64,000 nt of DNA from Ruegeria arenilitoris (GTDB lineage Bacteria; Pseudomonadota; Alphaproteobacteria; Rhodobacterales; Rhodobacteraceae): contig NZ_WPZO01000002.1 of NCBI RefSeq assembly GCF_013031355.1, positions 434,001-498,000 on the forward strand, written 5' to 3'. Positions within the stretch are counted from its first letter, which is position 1. Each line of letters starts with the position of its first letter. Under the pieces are notes generated by a model. It saw only the letters and a program-made list of their open reading frames with translations. It did not search any database and was not told the origin of the DNA. This document shows, piece after piece, positions 36,689 through 45,904 of this stretch. The position numbers and the translations under genes are program-made.

Positions 36689-37386
36689 TCATAGATATGG
36701 CGTCCTTTGGGGGCGCACTGTGAGTTCCGTGACGCAGGCGTTGTTGGGCAGCAATACAGCAGTCGAGATTAGCGTTGAAATTTCTTCAAGCTTAATCATT
36801 TTGGAGCGGTCTTTGCCTGCGTCGGACACGTCTGGAGTGCTGACAAACCCCGGGTGCACAAGGGTGACCCGAACACCGTCTTCGCGGACATCTTGGAACA
36901 GAGCCTTGGCGAAACCAGCCTGCGCATGCCGCAGGGCACAATGAATGGCGTGATTTTCCAGCCCAGCCAGGATGTAGGCCCGCAGATATAGACAAATGCC
37001 CCCCTGTTTCACGGATCGCAGGCAAGAAATGCGCGGTCAGTCGGATGGTTGCCCGCAGCACTTGGTCGATGGATGTGTCCCAATCTGAAAAAGCGGTCAA
37101 TCGAAACAGCGCCGTGGGTGAAACTGGCGGCGCAGTGAACCATCGCGTCCAACCGCTCGCTTTGCAGCGCCCAGTCTGCGAGAGCGGCCACAGAAGTCAT
37201 GTCACCCATTTCTGCGGCAAAAAATTCGCCCGTGCCACCTGCGGCCTCAACCATGGCAATTGTTTCTTGCAGCGCGTCCTCGCAGCGTCCATGCGCGAGT
37301 ATGTTCCAGCCTTTCGAAGCCAGGTCGATGGCCGTTGCCCGGCCTATTCAACTTGAGGCACCCGTAATCAGAGCTGTTTCAGCCAT
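36689..37386 (-). pseudogene. Broken SDR oxidoreductase
   Basis: From ATG 37386 the frame reads MAETALITGASS, then a TGA at the glycine of the GASSGIG cofactor motif, then IGRATAIDLASKGWN. It continues through TSVAALADWALQ, shifts frame at about 37090 to FSDWDTSIDQVLRATIRLTA, and shifts again at about 36995 to AIHCALRHAQAGFAKALFQD and VRVTLVHPGFVSTPDV. So one nonsense codon and two frameshifts disrupt what was a full-length short-chain dehydrogenase of about 230 residues. The catalytic region is also eroded. It lies convergent to the rhodanese pseudogene. Confidence 0.75.
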
Positions 37387-37473
37387 GTGCAATCCCCGGT
37401 TTGCTTATGGAAGATTACCACAAACCGCCACCCCACTTAAATAAGGCCAAACCTGACCTGTTAGTCAAAGCAG

Positions 37474-38304
37474 CTAAACTGGAAGGCGCGCGTGGATTGC
37501 AATTGGGGCAATCAAACCACGTTCGATATTCCTGACCATATGTTGAACCTTAAGCGCGGTGTCATCGCCCATTATAAGATGAAGACCCAAAGGTGGAGGG
37601 CCATCTGAACGGCTTTGCGCAGCTGCCAGATCTGCAAAGAACTGTTTGGCGAATGCAGTGCGGTCGATCCGGTCACTAACGTCGAAACCGACGGATTTCA
37701 AAGCAGCTTCATATGTTTCCGGAGGAGTCAGTGCGCTTTGATCTGCAGATGACGCCCAGGGTGCGGGATAGTCCATTTGCCCCTCTCCGACTTGCATCAC
37801 ATCGTAAATCGCAAAAATTCCGCCTGGCCTGAGCACTCGCTTCGCCTCACGGGCGATGCCGACTTTGTCCGCGATGTTCATGCCGACATGGATCATGTAA
37901 GCGGCGTCCATGGAGTCAATGTCCAGCGGCAATTCCAACACGCTGCCTTCGATGAGTTGAACTCGGTCTGACAAGCCCGTCCATTCTGTAAGAGCGCGAC
38001 CGGTTTCCACAAACTCGGCGGTTAAATCGACACCGGTTACATACGCCCCGGTGGCCGCCGCCACATAGCGTGCCGGACCCCCAAGCCCACATCCCAAATC
38101 GACAACCCGGCTTTCAGGTGAAAGGCTGAGAGCCTTCACAAATGGTTCGGTCGCGAGACGCCCGCCAATGTGAAACTCGTCAACCGGCGCCAAAGCGTCG
38201 TGGGAAATTGGCGGGGTCAGGTCCAGTGCTGCGCAACCATCGGAAATCCGTTTGAGCAAGTGACCGGAATGGTAATGGTGCGCGACTTCGTTGGGAATGG
38301 TCAT
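37474..38304 (-). CDS. Class I SAM-dependent methyltransferase
   Basis: A 276-residue enzyme with the AdoMet-binding motif VVDLGCGLGGPARYVAA (about 68-84), acidic loop TGVDLTAEF, motif II SMDAAYMIHVGMNIADK, and post-motif RVLRPGGIFAIYDVM. It resembles small-molecule methyltransferases of the gamma-tocopherol/sarcosine-dimethylglycine type (motif text CGLGGPARYVA is common there). The acceptor is unknown. It is a single gene after the SDR pseudogene, with its own promoter in the 470 bases upstream. Confidence 0.85.
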   Translation of the reverse strand: MTIPNEVAHHYHSGHLLKRISDGCAALDLTPPISHDALAPVDEFHIGGRLATEPFVKALSLSPESRVVDLGCGLGGPARYVAAATGAYVTGVDLTAEFVETGRALTEWTGLSDRVQLIEGSVLELPLDIDSMDAAYMIHVGMNIADKVGIAREAKRVLRPGGIFAIYDVMQVGEGQMDYPAPWASSADQSALTPPETYEAALKSVGFDVSDRIDRTAFAKQFFADLAAAQSRSDGPPPLGLHLIMGDDTALKVQHMVRNIERGLIAPIAIHARLPV

Positions 38305-38776
38305 ATTGAAGCCTCCCTAATCGATGCCGTCAGGATACACAGGGTGAGCCAGAGTGTCAGCTTCGTCCGCACTGCGGTTTTCGCCGGACAGAGTCCCGAA
38401 TGGCATGCTACCGCAACCACTGGATGATTTACCGCATCGTAATGAACCGCGAACATAGCTGAATACCGGTGTTATGTGAAGCGATCTCTGGTTGAGTGCA
38501 TGCCTTATCTGCGGACCAAACAAACCACCACTTCAGCCTCATAGCGGACATTGATCCAATATGCAGAAGATGCCGACAATGAGCCCAAATGAAGACAGTA
38601 ATTAGCGAACCTTCGACTTGGGGGGTGATCGCGGAAGAGATCACCAACACTGGAAACTCTAGGTTTGAGGCGGCGAAGTTGCTTCCGGAAACAAGAGAAA
38701 TGACTCTGTAATTTCCTGACATTCGCTTAGCCTGCAATGTTGTAAGGCAATTCTCCAACCAAATAAGGGAGCATCT
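38305..38776. other. Divergent intergenic region
   Basis: Lies between the methyltransferase and the inositol-phosphatase-like gene and must hold both promoters. A 41-codon frame opens at ATG 38589 (MKTVISEPSTWGVIAEEITN...) without a good ribosome binding site or known domain; I do not call it a gene. Nothing else recognised. Confidence 0.5.
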
Positions 38777-39583
38777 ATGTCTAGACTTTCAGAACGCAGA
38801 GACTTTGCCATCGGAGTCTGCGAGGAGGCTGGGGAAATTGCCAAAAAGTACTTCGCAGATCGGGTTAATCTTGTTGTTGATCAAAAAGGCACTCAGGACT
38901 GGGTCAGCGAGGCGGACAGGAATGTCGAAACTTTCATTCGTCAAAGGATCGCGGAGGCGTGGCCAGACGATGGGGTTTTTGGTGAAGAGCACGGCGCGGC
39001 TGCGGGAGAGAGCGGCTTTGATTGGGTGATAGACCCAATTGATGGGACAACAAATTTCGTGAACGGTATTCCCGTATGGACCATTGTTCTTGCCGGAGTC
39101 ACCGAAGGGCACACCGAAGTTGGCGTGATCCGCGATCCAAACATGGATGAGACCTTTGTGGCGATACGCGGAGAGGGAGCGACATTGAACAGTTTTCCTA
39201 TGCGAGTCTCCGCCGGAGTAGCTCTGAAGGACGGAACAGTTTCCGTGGGGTATTCGAACCGGATCGACTCCCGCCACGCTTTACTTGTTGTCGAGAACCT
39301 AATCGAGCAAGGGGCCATGTTTCACAGAAACGCCAGTGGGGCGCTTTCATTGGCCTACGTCGCTGCCGGGCGACTCCTGGGCTACATGGAGGAACACATG
39401 AACGCCTGGGATTGTCTGGCTGGGCAACTGCTTGTCTCGGAAGCGGGTGGCGTTGTTGAGGATCAGAACGCCGATACGATGATCCGAGAAGGTGGGCGTG
39501 TAATCGTGGGTACTCCGGATGTGTTCGAGACGTTGCTTGAAATCGCAGAGAACGCTTGGAGCGCTTCACGTCCTCGCCAATAA
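38777..39583 (+). CDS. Inositol monophosphatase family protein
   Basis: A 268-residue Mg2+-dependent phosphatase of the IMPase/SuhB/CysQ family, hydrolysing phosphomonoesters such as inositol 1-phosphate, histidinol phosphate or PAP. Metal ligands are visible: GEEHG (about 71), WVIDPIDGTTNFVNG (about 83-97), and AWDCLAGQLLVSEAGG (about 213). The ribosome binding site AAGGGAGC precedes the ATG. It converges with the AfuABC-like operon and its decayed histidine-phosphatase gene, and belongs by theme to the phosphorylated-compound locus that follows. The exact substrate cannot be told from sequence. Confidence 0.87.
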   Translation: MSRLSERRDFAIGVCEEAGEIAKKYFADRVNLVVDQKGTQDWVSEADRNVETFIRQRIAEAWPDDGVFGEEHGAAAGESGFDWVIDPIDGTTNFVNGIPVWTIVLAGVTEGHTEVGVIRDPNMDETFVAIRGEGATLNSFPMRVSAGVALKDGTVSVGYSNRIDSRHALLVVENLIEQGAMFHRNASGALSLAYVAAGRLLGYMEEHMNAWDCLAGQLLVSEAGGVVEDQNADTMIREGGRVIVGTPDVFETLLEIAENAWSASRPRQ

Positions 39584-39589
39584 GACCCA

Positions 39590-39946
39590 ACATGTATGAG
39601 GTTTGAGCGTCGATTAATCCGCCTGCCAAATCACGATAGCTGATTTCCGGCTTGGCGAAGTAGGCATCAGCCGTTGCCTCGAAATGTCCCGAAGCAAATA
39701 ACCGTTTGCGCTACGGTTGTTCTCACCAAGACCCAGGTTGATATTTAAGGGTAGCGTTCGTGGAGCCGCGAGAACCTCGCCTGTTTCGCGGGCCTTTCGC
39801 TCGCCACCGATCCAAATCTGCATGACATTCGAAAAGACATCACTGGATGCGAATTCAGTAGCGCGTTTGCCGCCCGTCGCACTCAGTCCCCAATCTGCCA
39901 TAGGGACGGCCGGACCGATAGAGACCTAGGGATGTGTGATAAGCAT
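39590..39946 (-). pseudogene. Decayed histidine phosphatase family gene
   Basis: Starting 12 bases after the ABC ATPase stop, the minus strand reads MLITHP, a TAG stop, then VSIGPAVPMADWGLSATGGK, SSD... GGERKARETGEVLAAPRTLP and LNINLGLGENNRSANGYL. A frameshift near 39670 then gives FEATADAYFAKPEISYRD. This follows the histidine phosphatase family (ITHPEV, DWGLS, SAERKARETAE, LGENDRSATGF, FEATADAFFA) with the N-terminal catalytic motif as THP rather than RHG, as in related members. The C-terminus is lost at the IMPase gene end. It was evidently the last gene of the afu-like operon. Confidence 0.75.
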
Positions 39947-39958
39947 AAAACTCGGTAA

Positions 39959-41029
39959 TTAGTCCGGCAAAAGCACAGGCCCTTTGTCGGCAAAACCCAT
40001 CCTGATTTGAGCACCGGGTTCAAGCGGTGCATCGACATCATCGTGGACGGCAAAAACCTGACCAAATGCACCTGTTAGCGTGTATTCCATCCGGACGCCG
40101 ACATAGGTCGCCTTGGCTACCGTGGCCGGTATGCCCTGGTCTGAACCAATCACCAAACGTGAGGGCCGCACGGCGATGGTTGCGGTCCCTTCGGACAAAC
40201 CGCGGCTTGGCAGTGTGTGGCGGTAGCCTTCGATTTCGATGGTTGCCTCGCCGCCATCGGAATCAACGATTTGGCAGCTCAGAAGGTTTGCCTCGCCGAT
40301 GAAGTCGGCAACAAAGCGGTCATTAGGGGCATCATAAAGTTGGCGAGGTGTGCCCTTCTGAGCGATCGCTGCGTTGCGCATAACAACAATCTCATCGGAG
40401 ACCGCCAGCGCCTCTTCCTGATCGTGGGTGACGTAGACAACTGTTAAGCCAAGGTCTTGCTGGATTGCCCGGATGTCCTCGCGCACCTGACGGCGCAATT
40501 TGGCGTCCAGGTTGGACAGCGGCTCGTCGAACAGCAGCACTTGCGGCTCAAGAACCAGCGCGCGGGCGACGGCAACACGCTGTTGTTGACCCCCCGACAG
40601 TTCAGAGGGAAGACGGTTGTCGAACCCCTGAAGACCAACCAACTCCAAACCATGCAACGCGCGACTGCGGGCCTCATCCTTCGCAAAGCCCGAGAATGTG
40701 AGGCCATACTTCACGTTCTCCAACACACTCATATGAGGGAACAGCGCGTATGACTGAAACACCATAGATACATCGCGGTCGGTGGCAGGCAGTTTGGTCA
40801 CGTCCCGATCGCCAATCAGGATCTTGCCGGAGCTCGCCATCTCCAACCCCGCAATCATGCGCAGCGTCGTCGTTTTTCCACAGCCCGACGGACCAAGCAG
40901 CGTGACGAGTTTTCCAGCGTCTACGTGAAGATTGATGTTATCGACGGCGACGACATCCTTGCCGAACACTTTCGACACGTTTTCAAAGCGTACCGGGGCG
41001 GCCTTTGAACCGATTTTGGTGTCGGTCAT
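39959..41029 (-). CDS. AfuC/FbpC-like ABC transporter ATP-binding protein
   Basis: A 356-residue import ATPase that drives the permease encoded just upstream. Walker A GPSGCGKTTTLRMIAG (about 44), Q-loop VFQSYALFPHMS, signature LSGGQQQRVAVARAL, Walker B VLLFDEPLSNLDAKL, and His switch VYVTHDQEEAL are all intact. The C-terminal 110 residues form a TOBE regulatory domain (IAVRPSRLVIG). Its start overlaps the permease stop by 4 bases. Annotated members of this family are called Fe3+, spermidine/putrescine or 2-aminoethylphosphonate transporters; the Actinobacillus AfuC relative serves sugar phosphates. Confidence 0.9.
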   Translation of the reverse strand: MTDTKIGSKAAPVRFENVSKVFGKDVVAVDNINLHVDAGKLVTLLGPSGCGKTTTLRMIAGLEMASSGKILIGDRDVTKLPATDRDVSMVFQSYALFPHMSVLENVKYGLTFSGFAKDEARSRALHGLELVGLQGFDNRLPSELSGGQQQRVAVARALVLEPQVLLFDEPLSNLDAKLRRQVREDIRAIQQDLGLTVVYVTHDQEEALAVSDEIVVMRNAAIAQKGTPRQLYDAPNDRFVADFIGEANLLSCQIVDSDGGEATIEIEGYRHTLPSRGLSEGTATIAVRPSRLVIGSDQGIPATVAKATYVGVRMEYTLTGAFGQVFAVHDDVDAPLEPGAQIRMGFADKGPVLLPD

Positions 41030-43242
41030 GGCGATGTCTCCGTTCCGTGCTGCGTGCGCCGGCCAATCTGGACCCGACCGACGAGAAGTTGCAATAAGCC
41101 GACCGCCGCGAGCATCACAAAGATCAGCGTTGTCGAATAGGCGATAGCAAGGCCATAGTCGTTATTCTCGACCCGACCGATGATATAGCTGGTTGCCATG
41201 TCATACTCCGCGCTGACCAGAAAGATGACAGCTGAGATCGCCGTCATGGCGCGGACAAAGCTGTAGACAAGAGCAGCAAGGATCGCGGGGCGCAACAGCG
41301 GTAGGATGACGTTTCGGAACGTCTGCCATGAGTTTGCGCCAAGGGTCAGCGAAGATTCATCAAGACTGCGGTCCAGTTGCGACATGCTCGCGATGCCCGC
41401 GCGAACACCAACCGGCATATTTCGGAAGATGAAGCTGACCACGAGGATGACACCTGTGCCCGTTATTTCGATTGGCGGAACATTGAAGGCAAGGATGTAG
41501 CTGACGCCGATTACGGTACCTGGGATCGCGAACGACAACATGGTGCCGAATTCAAAGGCGTTCTTGCCCGCAAAGCTCTGCCGGGTCAGCAGATAAGCGG
41601 TCACGAGTCCAACGGCGGCCGTCAATGGTGCTGCAATGGCTGCGATTGTGATGGTGGTCCAGAAACTGTCCCAAGCGGCACCGGTCCAACGAATGCCCTC
41701 TTCTTCGAAGCGGACCGAGAATGCGGTGATGTAGTGTTTGATGGTCAGCGAGTTATCGACCCCCCACAACTCGACCACACTGCCGTAGATGATCATCGCA
41801 TAGACAATGATTGTGAACATCCCCCAGCCCAGTGCAATGAGCAAAACGGGAACCGAAAGGCCGGTTGGCATCAGTGGATGAACACCCGCATCGCCTTTGC
41901 CGGTGACGGTCGTGTAGCTCTTCTTTCCCAGCCAGACGCGCTGCGCGTAAAAGGCAGAAAGGGTAAAGAACAGCAGCACCATAGCCAGAACCGCAGCCCG
42001 ACCTTGATCATATTGAGCACCGACGATGGCGAAGAATATCTCGGTCGACAGCACGTCGAAATTCCCGCCCAATACAAGCGGGTTGCCGAAATCCGCCATG
42101 CTTTCGATGAAGCCCAGAAGAAATGCATTCGCCAGACCAGGCCGCATCAAGGGCAAGGAAACCGTCTTGAACGTCTGCCATCTGCTGGCCCGAAGGGTCT
42201 GGGCCGCTTCCTCCATCGACGGAGAGACGCCTTCCACCACGCCTATCAGTACGAGAAACGCAATTGGCGTAAACGCGAGTGTTTGCGCGATCAGGATGCC
42301 CGGCATCCCGTAAAGCCAACGTGTCGGCTGCGTGCCGAAAAGCTCGGCAAAGAACCGGGTGACAGAACCGGACAAGCCAAAAAGCAGGATGAGCGCAAGG
42401 CCGATCACGAATGGCGGGGTGATTATTGGCAGTACGGTCAAGGCCCGAAGCGCGCGCTTGTAGCGAAAGCCCGAGCGCGTCACGACTAACGCGAAACACA
42501 GACCCAGGACCGTGGTGATGACGCCCACGAGTATGGCGAGGAACAGTGAATTCCAGGCGGCGCCGCAGCGCGCACCCCGAAAACAGCCCAAACCCCACAG
42601 TCGATCATCAAAAAACTTCGAGAAGAATACCGCGATGGAATACGCGCCGTCTTCAGTGACGAAGGCCGCGAAAAGCATCTTGGCGATGGGGAAAAAGACA
42701 AATGCGGTGACGATTGTTATCACACCGCCAATAGCACTTACGACGAAAACGTCACCGTTAATGGCACCCCTTGCAGCGATCCCCTGGGTAAGCAGGAACA
42801 GAAAGCTAGATGCGCAAATCATTGCGCCATAGCCCATTCCAAATTGACGGTCGCCAAGCTCGCCGAACAATGCTTCCAACCAGTCGAAGTTGAAGCCTCT
42901 GATACCAATGCTGAATCCCTGGACGATCAGCCAGCCGAAGCCGAGTGCACCGGACAGGATAAGAATGCGGGCGTAAAGCGGGTCAGATTTAGCGCGTTTC
43001 AACGCCAGAAGCGGCAACGCGAGCGCGATCAGGAATGGAGCAAGCCAAAGTTTCTCTCCCTGTCCAATCAGAAAGGCGGCAGGGGCAAAATCTTCATCGA
43101 ACGGGTAGCCATCCACAAGCCACTCGAACGACCACAATCCACCGTCAACCATGTACCATGGCAGCAGGCAGAACCCGACCCATCCGGCGGTGATCCAGAA
43201 GATCAGGACCGGATGGGTCGTTTTTGAAGTCTGGTCTGTCAT
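41026..43242 (-). CDS. AfuB-like fused double ABC permease
   Basis: A 738-residue inner-membrane permease formed by two fused BPD_transp_1 halves, each with an EAA-type coupling loop: EEAAQTLRASRWQTFKTVSL (about 365) and DESSLTLGANSWQTFRNVIL (about 640). About 12-14 membrane helices. The N-terminus has an extra membrane segment set (residues 1-200). This one-chain layout matches AfuB/FbpB-type permeases. Its ATG directly follows the stop of the binding-protein gene, and its end overlaps the ATPase gene, so the three are translationally coupled. Confidence 0.9.
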   Translation of the reverse strand: MTDQTSKTTHPVLIFWITAGWVGFCLLPWYMVDGGLWSFEWLVDGYPFDEDFAPAAFLIGQGEKLWLAPFLIALALPLLALKRAKSDPLYARILILSGALGFGWLIVQGFSIGIRGFNFDWLEALFGELGDRQFGMGYGAMICASSFLFLLTQGIAARGAINGDVFVVSAIGGVITIVTAFVFFPIAKMLFAAFVTEDGAYSIAVFFSKFFDDRLWGLGCFRGARCGAAWNSLFLAILVGVITTVLGLCFALVVTRSGFRYKRALRALTVLPIITPPFVIGLALILLFGLSGSVTRFFAELFGTQPTRWLYGMPGILIAQTLAFTPIAFLVLIGVVEGVSPSMEEAAQTLRASRWQTFKTVSLPLMRPGLANAFLLGFIESMADFGNPLVLGGNFDVLSTEIFFAIVGAQYDQGRAAVLAMVLLFFTLSAFYAQRVWLGKKSYTTVTGKGDAGVHPLMPTGLSVPVLLIALGWGMFTIIVYAMIIYGSVVELWGVDNSLTIKHYITAFSVRFEEEGIRWTGAAWDSFWTTITIAAIAAPLTAAVGLVTAYLLTRQSFAGKNAFEFGTMLSFAIPGTVIGVSYILAFNVPPIEITGTGVILVVSFIFRNMPVGVRAGIASMSQLDRSLDESSLTLGANSWQTFRNVILPLLRPAILAALVYSFVRAMTAISAVIFLVSAEYDMATSYIIGRVENNDYGLAIAYSTTLIFVMLAAVGLLQLLVGRVQIGRRTQHGTETSP

Positions 43243-44268
43243 TTACTGCGGCAGCGTCGAAACCTCTTCGTCCCATTTTTGTAATAGGCGCTTCCGCTCG
43301 TCTGAGGACCCATACTTTTTGAAGTCATAGTCAATCAGCTTGATCTGGCTCATGTCAGGAGCGCTGTCAGACGTTTCGGAACCTTTGTTCGATGGCACCT
43401 GAAACGCATTGACCTGAAGGGCAAGATTTTGCGCTTCCGGCGACAGGGCCCAGTCATAGAACTTCTTCGCCTCTTCCTCGTTGCGGGCTCCTTCAATAAT
43501 CGACATCGAGCCGATCTCGTATCCTGTACCCTCGCATGGTGCGACGACCTTGATCGGGAACCCGGAAACCGCCTGTTTAACGGCATCGTGCATGAAGACG
43601 ATACCGATGGTGTTCTCACCGCGACCGGCGGCTTTGATCGGCGCAGAACCAGATTTAGTATATTGGTTGATGTTCGCGTGTAGGCCTTTCATGAATTCAA
43701 AGCCTTCATCTTCGCCAAAGATCTGCACCATCGAGGCCAGCGTCGTATAGGCTGTACCAGACGAGTTCGGGTTCGCCATCTGAACGTGACCCTTGTATTC
43801 GGGCTTCAGAAGGTCTTTCCAACAGGCAGGTTCGGGCAGATTGTTCGCAGCAACGAGGTCTGCGTTGTAGCCATAGCCAAGCGCACCTGAATAAATGCCG
43901 ATCGTCCTGTTACCAGCACTTTCGGCCTGAGAAATCGCCCAATCATGAAGCTGGTCACGCATCGGTGACATGTATTCCATAGTCAGGCCCTCTTCGGCGG
44001 CCTGCAAATGCGGATCGCCTGTACCACCCCACCAAACGTCTCCTTTCGGGTTCGAACTCTCAGCGCGAATTTGCGCAAAGGTCTCACCTGACGATTTTCG
44101 AGTCATGTTGACGTCGATGCCAGTCGCATCTTCAAAGCTGCGTGCCATGAGTTGGCACCAATCTTCTTGTGCCGAACAATAGAGCGTAAGCTTGTCGGCC
44201 TGTGCCGCCGACAGTGACGCGGCCAGGGCAATAACAGACCCAACCGCTGTTGTTGTCAATTTTCTCAT
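43243..44268 (-). CDS. AfuA-like periplasmic substrate-binding protein
   Basis: A 341-residue solute receptor with signal peptide (about 1-24, ending AAQA). It belongs to the type 2 periplasmic binding family used by Fe3+/AfuA importers: LTLYCSAQEDWCQLMARSFE at the start, GDVWWGGTGDPHLQAAEEGL (about 75), and MANPNSSGTAYTTLASMVQI (about 165). The WGGTGDPH motif and absence of the two Tyr of classical Fe3+ binders in the region I can compare make a phosphorylated organic ligand, as shown for Actinobacillus AfuA (hexose phosphates), or 2-aminoethylphosphonate, more likely than iron. Ribosome binding site GGGAGGAAAAA. Confidence 0.87.
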   Translation of the reverse strand: MRKLTTTAVGSVIALAASLSAAQADKLTLYCSAQEDWCQLMARSFEDATGIDVNMTRKSSGETFAQIRAESSNPKGDVWWGGTGDPHLQAAEEGLTMEYMSPMRDQLHDWAISQAESAGNRTIGIYSGALGYGYNADLVAANNLPEPACWKDLLKPEYKGHVQMANPNSSGTAYTTLASMVQIFGEDEGFEFMKGLHANINQYTKSGSAPIKAAGRGENTIGIVFMHDAVKQAVSGFPIKVVAPCEGTGYEIGSMSIIEGARNEEEAKKFYDWALSPEAQNLALQVNAFQVPSNKGSETSDSAPDMSQIKLIDYDFKKYGSSDERKRLLQKWDEEVSTLPQ

Positions 44269-44325
44269 TTTTTCCTCCCTTTGTGCTTATTTCGTCCGGG
44301 CTTCCCGGTTCTTTTATGCCCTTCC

Positions 44326-44790
44326 TCAAGCAGCCTTTCGAAGCTTCTTCGCGACCGATTTGACTTCTTGGTTGTCTGTTAGATTTTTCAGCAATTGTGA
44401 CAGGTCTTTTTCTTCAACCAGCTTTGCGGCTTTTGCTGGTGAAAACCAGTGACGCGTCCGCTCACCTTCTTCCTTCCAGCGTCGCTTCAGCTTTTCAACG
44501 ACCAGTGGATAAAGGGTGACGCGGCAGCGAACGCTGCTTCTGCCTTCATATCGCTTGTCGTAGAAAAAATGGCCGATCGGCCGTTTCGCGATGGCACCAA
44601 CCGCACCCGCTTCTTCCTGAGCTTCTATTTCAGCGGCATGCCATGGTTTTTTGCCGTCCATTAGCCATCCCTTTGGGATAACCCACCGGCCAGTATCTCG
44701 CGAAGTGACCATCAGCACACGCAACTTGCCAACCTTGTCCCAGCGCATCGGAAGCGCCGCAATCTGATCTGCCGTTTCGCTGTCGCTCAT
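44326..44790 (-). CDS. NUDIX hydrolase (DIPP-like)
   Basis: A 154-residue NUDIX enzyme, hydrolysing a nucleoside diphosphate-linked or polyphosphate substrate. The NUDIX helix runs WVIPKGWLMDGKKPWHAAEI then EAQEEAGAVG; the EExG metal ligands are intact, though the usual Arg-Glu of the box reads Ile-Glu. The PKGW start resembles diphosphoinositol-polyphosphate phosphohydrolases. ATG 44790, preceded by GAGGGAC, is preferred to the upstream TTG at 44823. First gene of the operon: the afuA-like start is 57 bp downstream. Confidence 0.85.
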   Translation of the reverse strand: MSDSETADQIAALPMRWDKVGKLRVLMVTSRDTGRWVIPKGWLMDGKKPWHAAEIEAQEEAGAVGAIAKRPIGHFFYDKRYEGRSSVRCRVTLYPLVVEKLKRRWKEEGERTRHWFSPAKAAKLVEEKDLSQLLKNLTDNQEVKSVAKKLRKAA

Positions 44791-44964
44791 GCTGTCCCTC
44801 AATGCCACACGATCAAAAACCAAAAGGAAACTGACTTGATAGGAAGCTGGTCGGTAAAGGCGCTCCGTCGATTTCCATTCTGAATTTGATCAGCCTGTGC
44901 ATTTTTTGCTCTGCGCTTTGAAATACTTGCAATCTCTCGAATTCTCACAACCTTCCGAGGGTTA

Positions 44965-44983
44965 TGCAACAAAAATTATTGCA
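44965..44983. promoter_or_regulatory. Candidate operator in the divergent promoter region
   Basis: TGCAA-N9-TTGCA forms an interrupted palindrome (TGCAACAAAAATTATTGCA) in A+T-rich DNA between the NUDIX/afu-like operon and the DeoR gene; a further TTGCAA half-site lies near 44929. DeoR-family repressors often bind such spaced repeats. The assignment is by position and symmetry only. Confidence 0.3.
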
Positions 44984-45035
44984 ATATGCCCGAAAGCCCA
45001 CAAAGGTAGAATTCGAAACCTAGTCGGATCGTCGG

Positions 45036-45845
45036 ATGTCAAAAACTAAAACGCGCGGCAAAATGTCTGAAAAGAACCAGAGCCGGGTAAAGAAGTCCGA
45101 CCGGCGCCAACAGATACTGTTGGAGTTGAAGCTACGCCCGCACGTCCGCATCAGCGAACTGGCACAGCGATTCAACGTCTCCAACGAGACAGTACGCAGG
45201 GATTTCGACGCTCTGTCGAATGACGGCTTGATAGCGCGTGCGCACGGCGGGGCATCAGCCCCCGCGCAAGGACAGTTTCCGGGTTTGGATGAACGGACAA
45301 ACGCCCAGGTTGAGGAACGCGAGCGAATAGGTGTTAGCGCAGCAGAACTGATCCAGGGCGGTGAAACGGTCATGATCGATTCCGGCTCGACCACCATAGA
45401 GATGGCACGTGCTTTGGCTTATCTCGGCACCCATTGCACAGTGATCACCAACTCAATTCCCATCGCTATGACCCTTGGCCATGGAACGGCCCAAGTCCTG
45501 CTATGCCCTGGGGAATATCTGGCAACTGAATCTGCAACGATCGGAACCGAGACACTGGAATTCCTGTCACGCTTCAACGTCGACAGATGTATGATCGGTT
45601 CCTCGGGCCTTTCAGCCGAAGGTCCTTCAGAAACGGTGCGGGGCTTTGCTGCGGTAAAGAGAATGATGCTGACGCGTGCCGAGAAGCGGCATCTTCTAAT
45701 TGATTCCGGGAAGTTCGGTCGCAAAGGCCTGTCTCACGTGGGAGACCTTAGCGGTCTGGATTCCATAGTAACCGACAAAAAACCAACAGGAGAATTGCGT
45801 AACGCTATTGAGGGCGCCGAGGTCGATGTTCTCGTCGCCGGGTAG
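45036..45845 (+). CDS. DeoR/GlpR family transcriptional regulator
   Basis: A 269-residue repressor type. N-terminal HTH (about 24-75): RRQQILLELKLRPHVRISEL then FNVSNETVRRDFDALSNDGL, followed by the DeoR hallmark ARAHGGAS. The C-terminal DeoRC domain (about 95-265) has the sugar-phosphate-binding fold of ribose-5-phosphate isomerase, with MIDSGSTTIEMARAL and LLIDSGKFGRKGL. DeoR proteins usually sense a phosphorylated sugar. Here it stands divergent from the NUDIX/afu-like operon and directly upstream of the phnD-like operon, so it could control both. ATG 45036 gives a slightly long N-terminus; ATG 45063 is an alternative. Confidence 0.87.
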   Translation: MSKTKTRGKMSEKNQSRVKKSDRRQQILLELKLRPHVRISELAQRFNVSNETVRRDFDALSNDGLIARAHGGASAPAQGQFPGLDERTNAQVEERERIGVSAAELIQGGETVMIDSGSTTIEMARALAYLGTHCTVITNSIPIAMTLGHGTAQVLLCPGEYLATESATIGTETLEFLSRFNVDRCMIGSSGLSAEGPSETVRGFAAVKRMMLTRAEKRHLLIDSGKFGRKGLSHVGDLSGLDSIVTDKKPTGELRNAIEGAEVDVLVAG

Positions 45846-45904
45846 GCATGACATGATTGATTAACGGCGGATCAAAAAAGACCGCGCATGACTGGGAGGA
45901 AAAC

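Noticed and set aside
38589..38714. 41-codon frame before the inositol-phosphatase-like gene
   Set aside because: No ribosome binding site, no family, and it lies in a region needed for promoters.
41377..42489. + strand frame of 370 codons opposite the permease gene
   Set aside because: Mirror of the fused ABC permease; composition is charged and low in motifs, and the permease has conserved coupling loops on the other strand.
43243..44268. Call of the AfuA-like protein as a ferric-iron receptor
   Set aside because: Common automatic label, but the phosphatase-rich context and AfuA-type WGGTGDPH motif favour a phosphorylated ligand; left undecided rather than named for iron.
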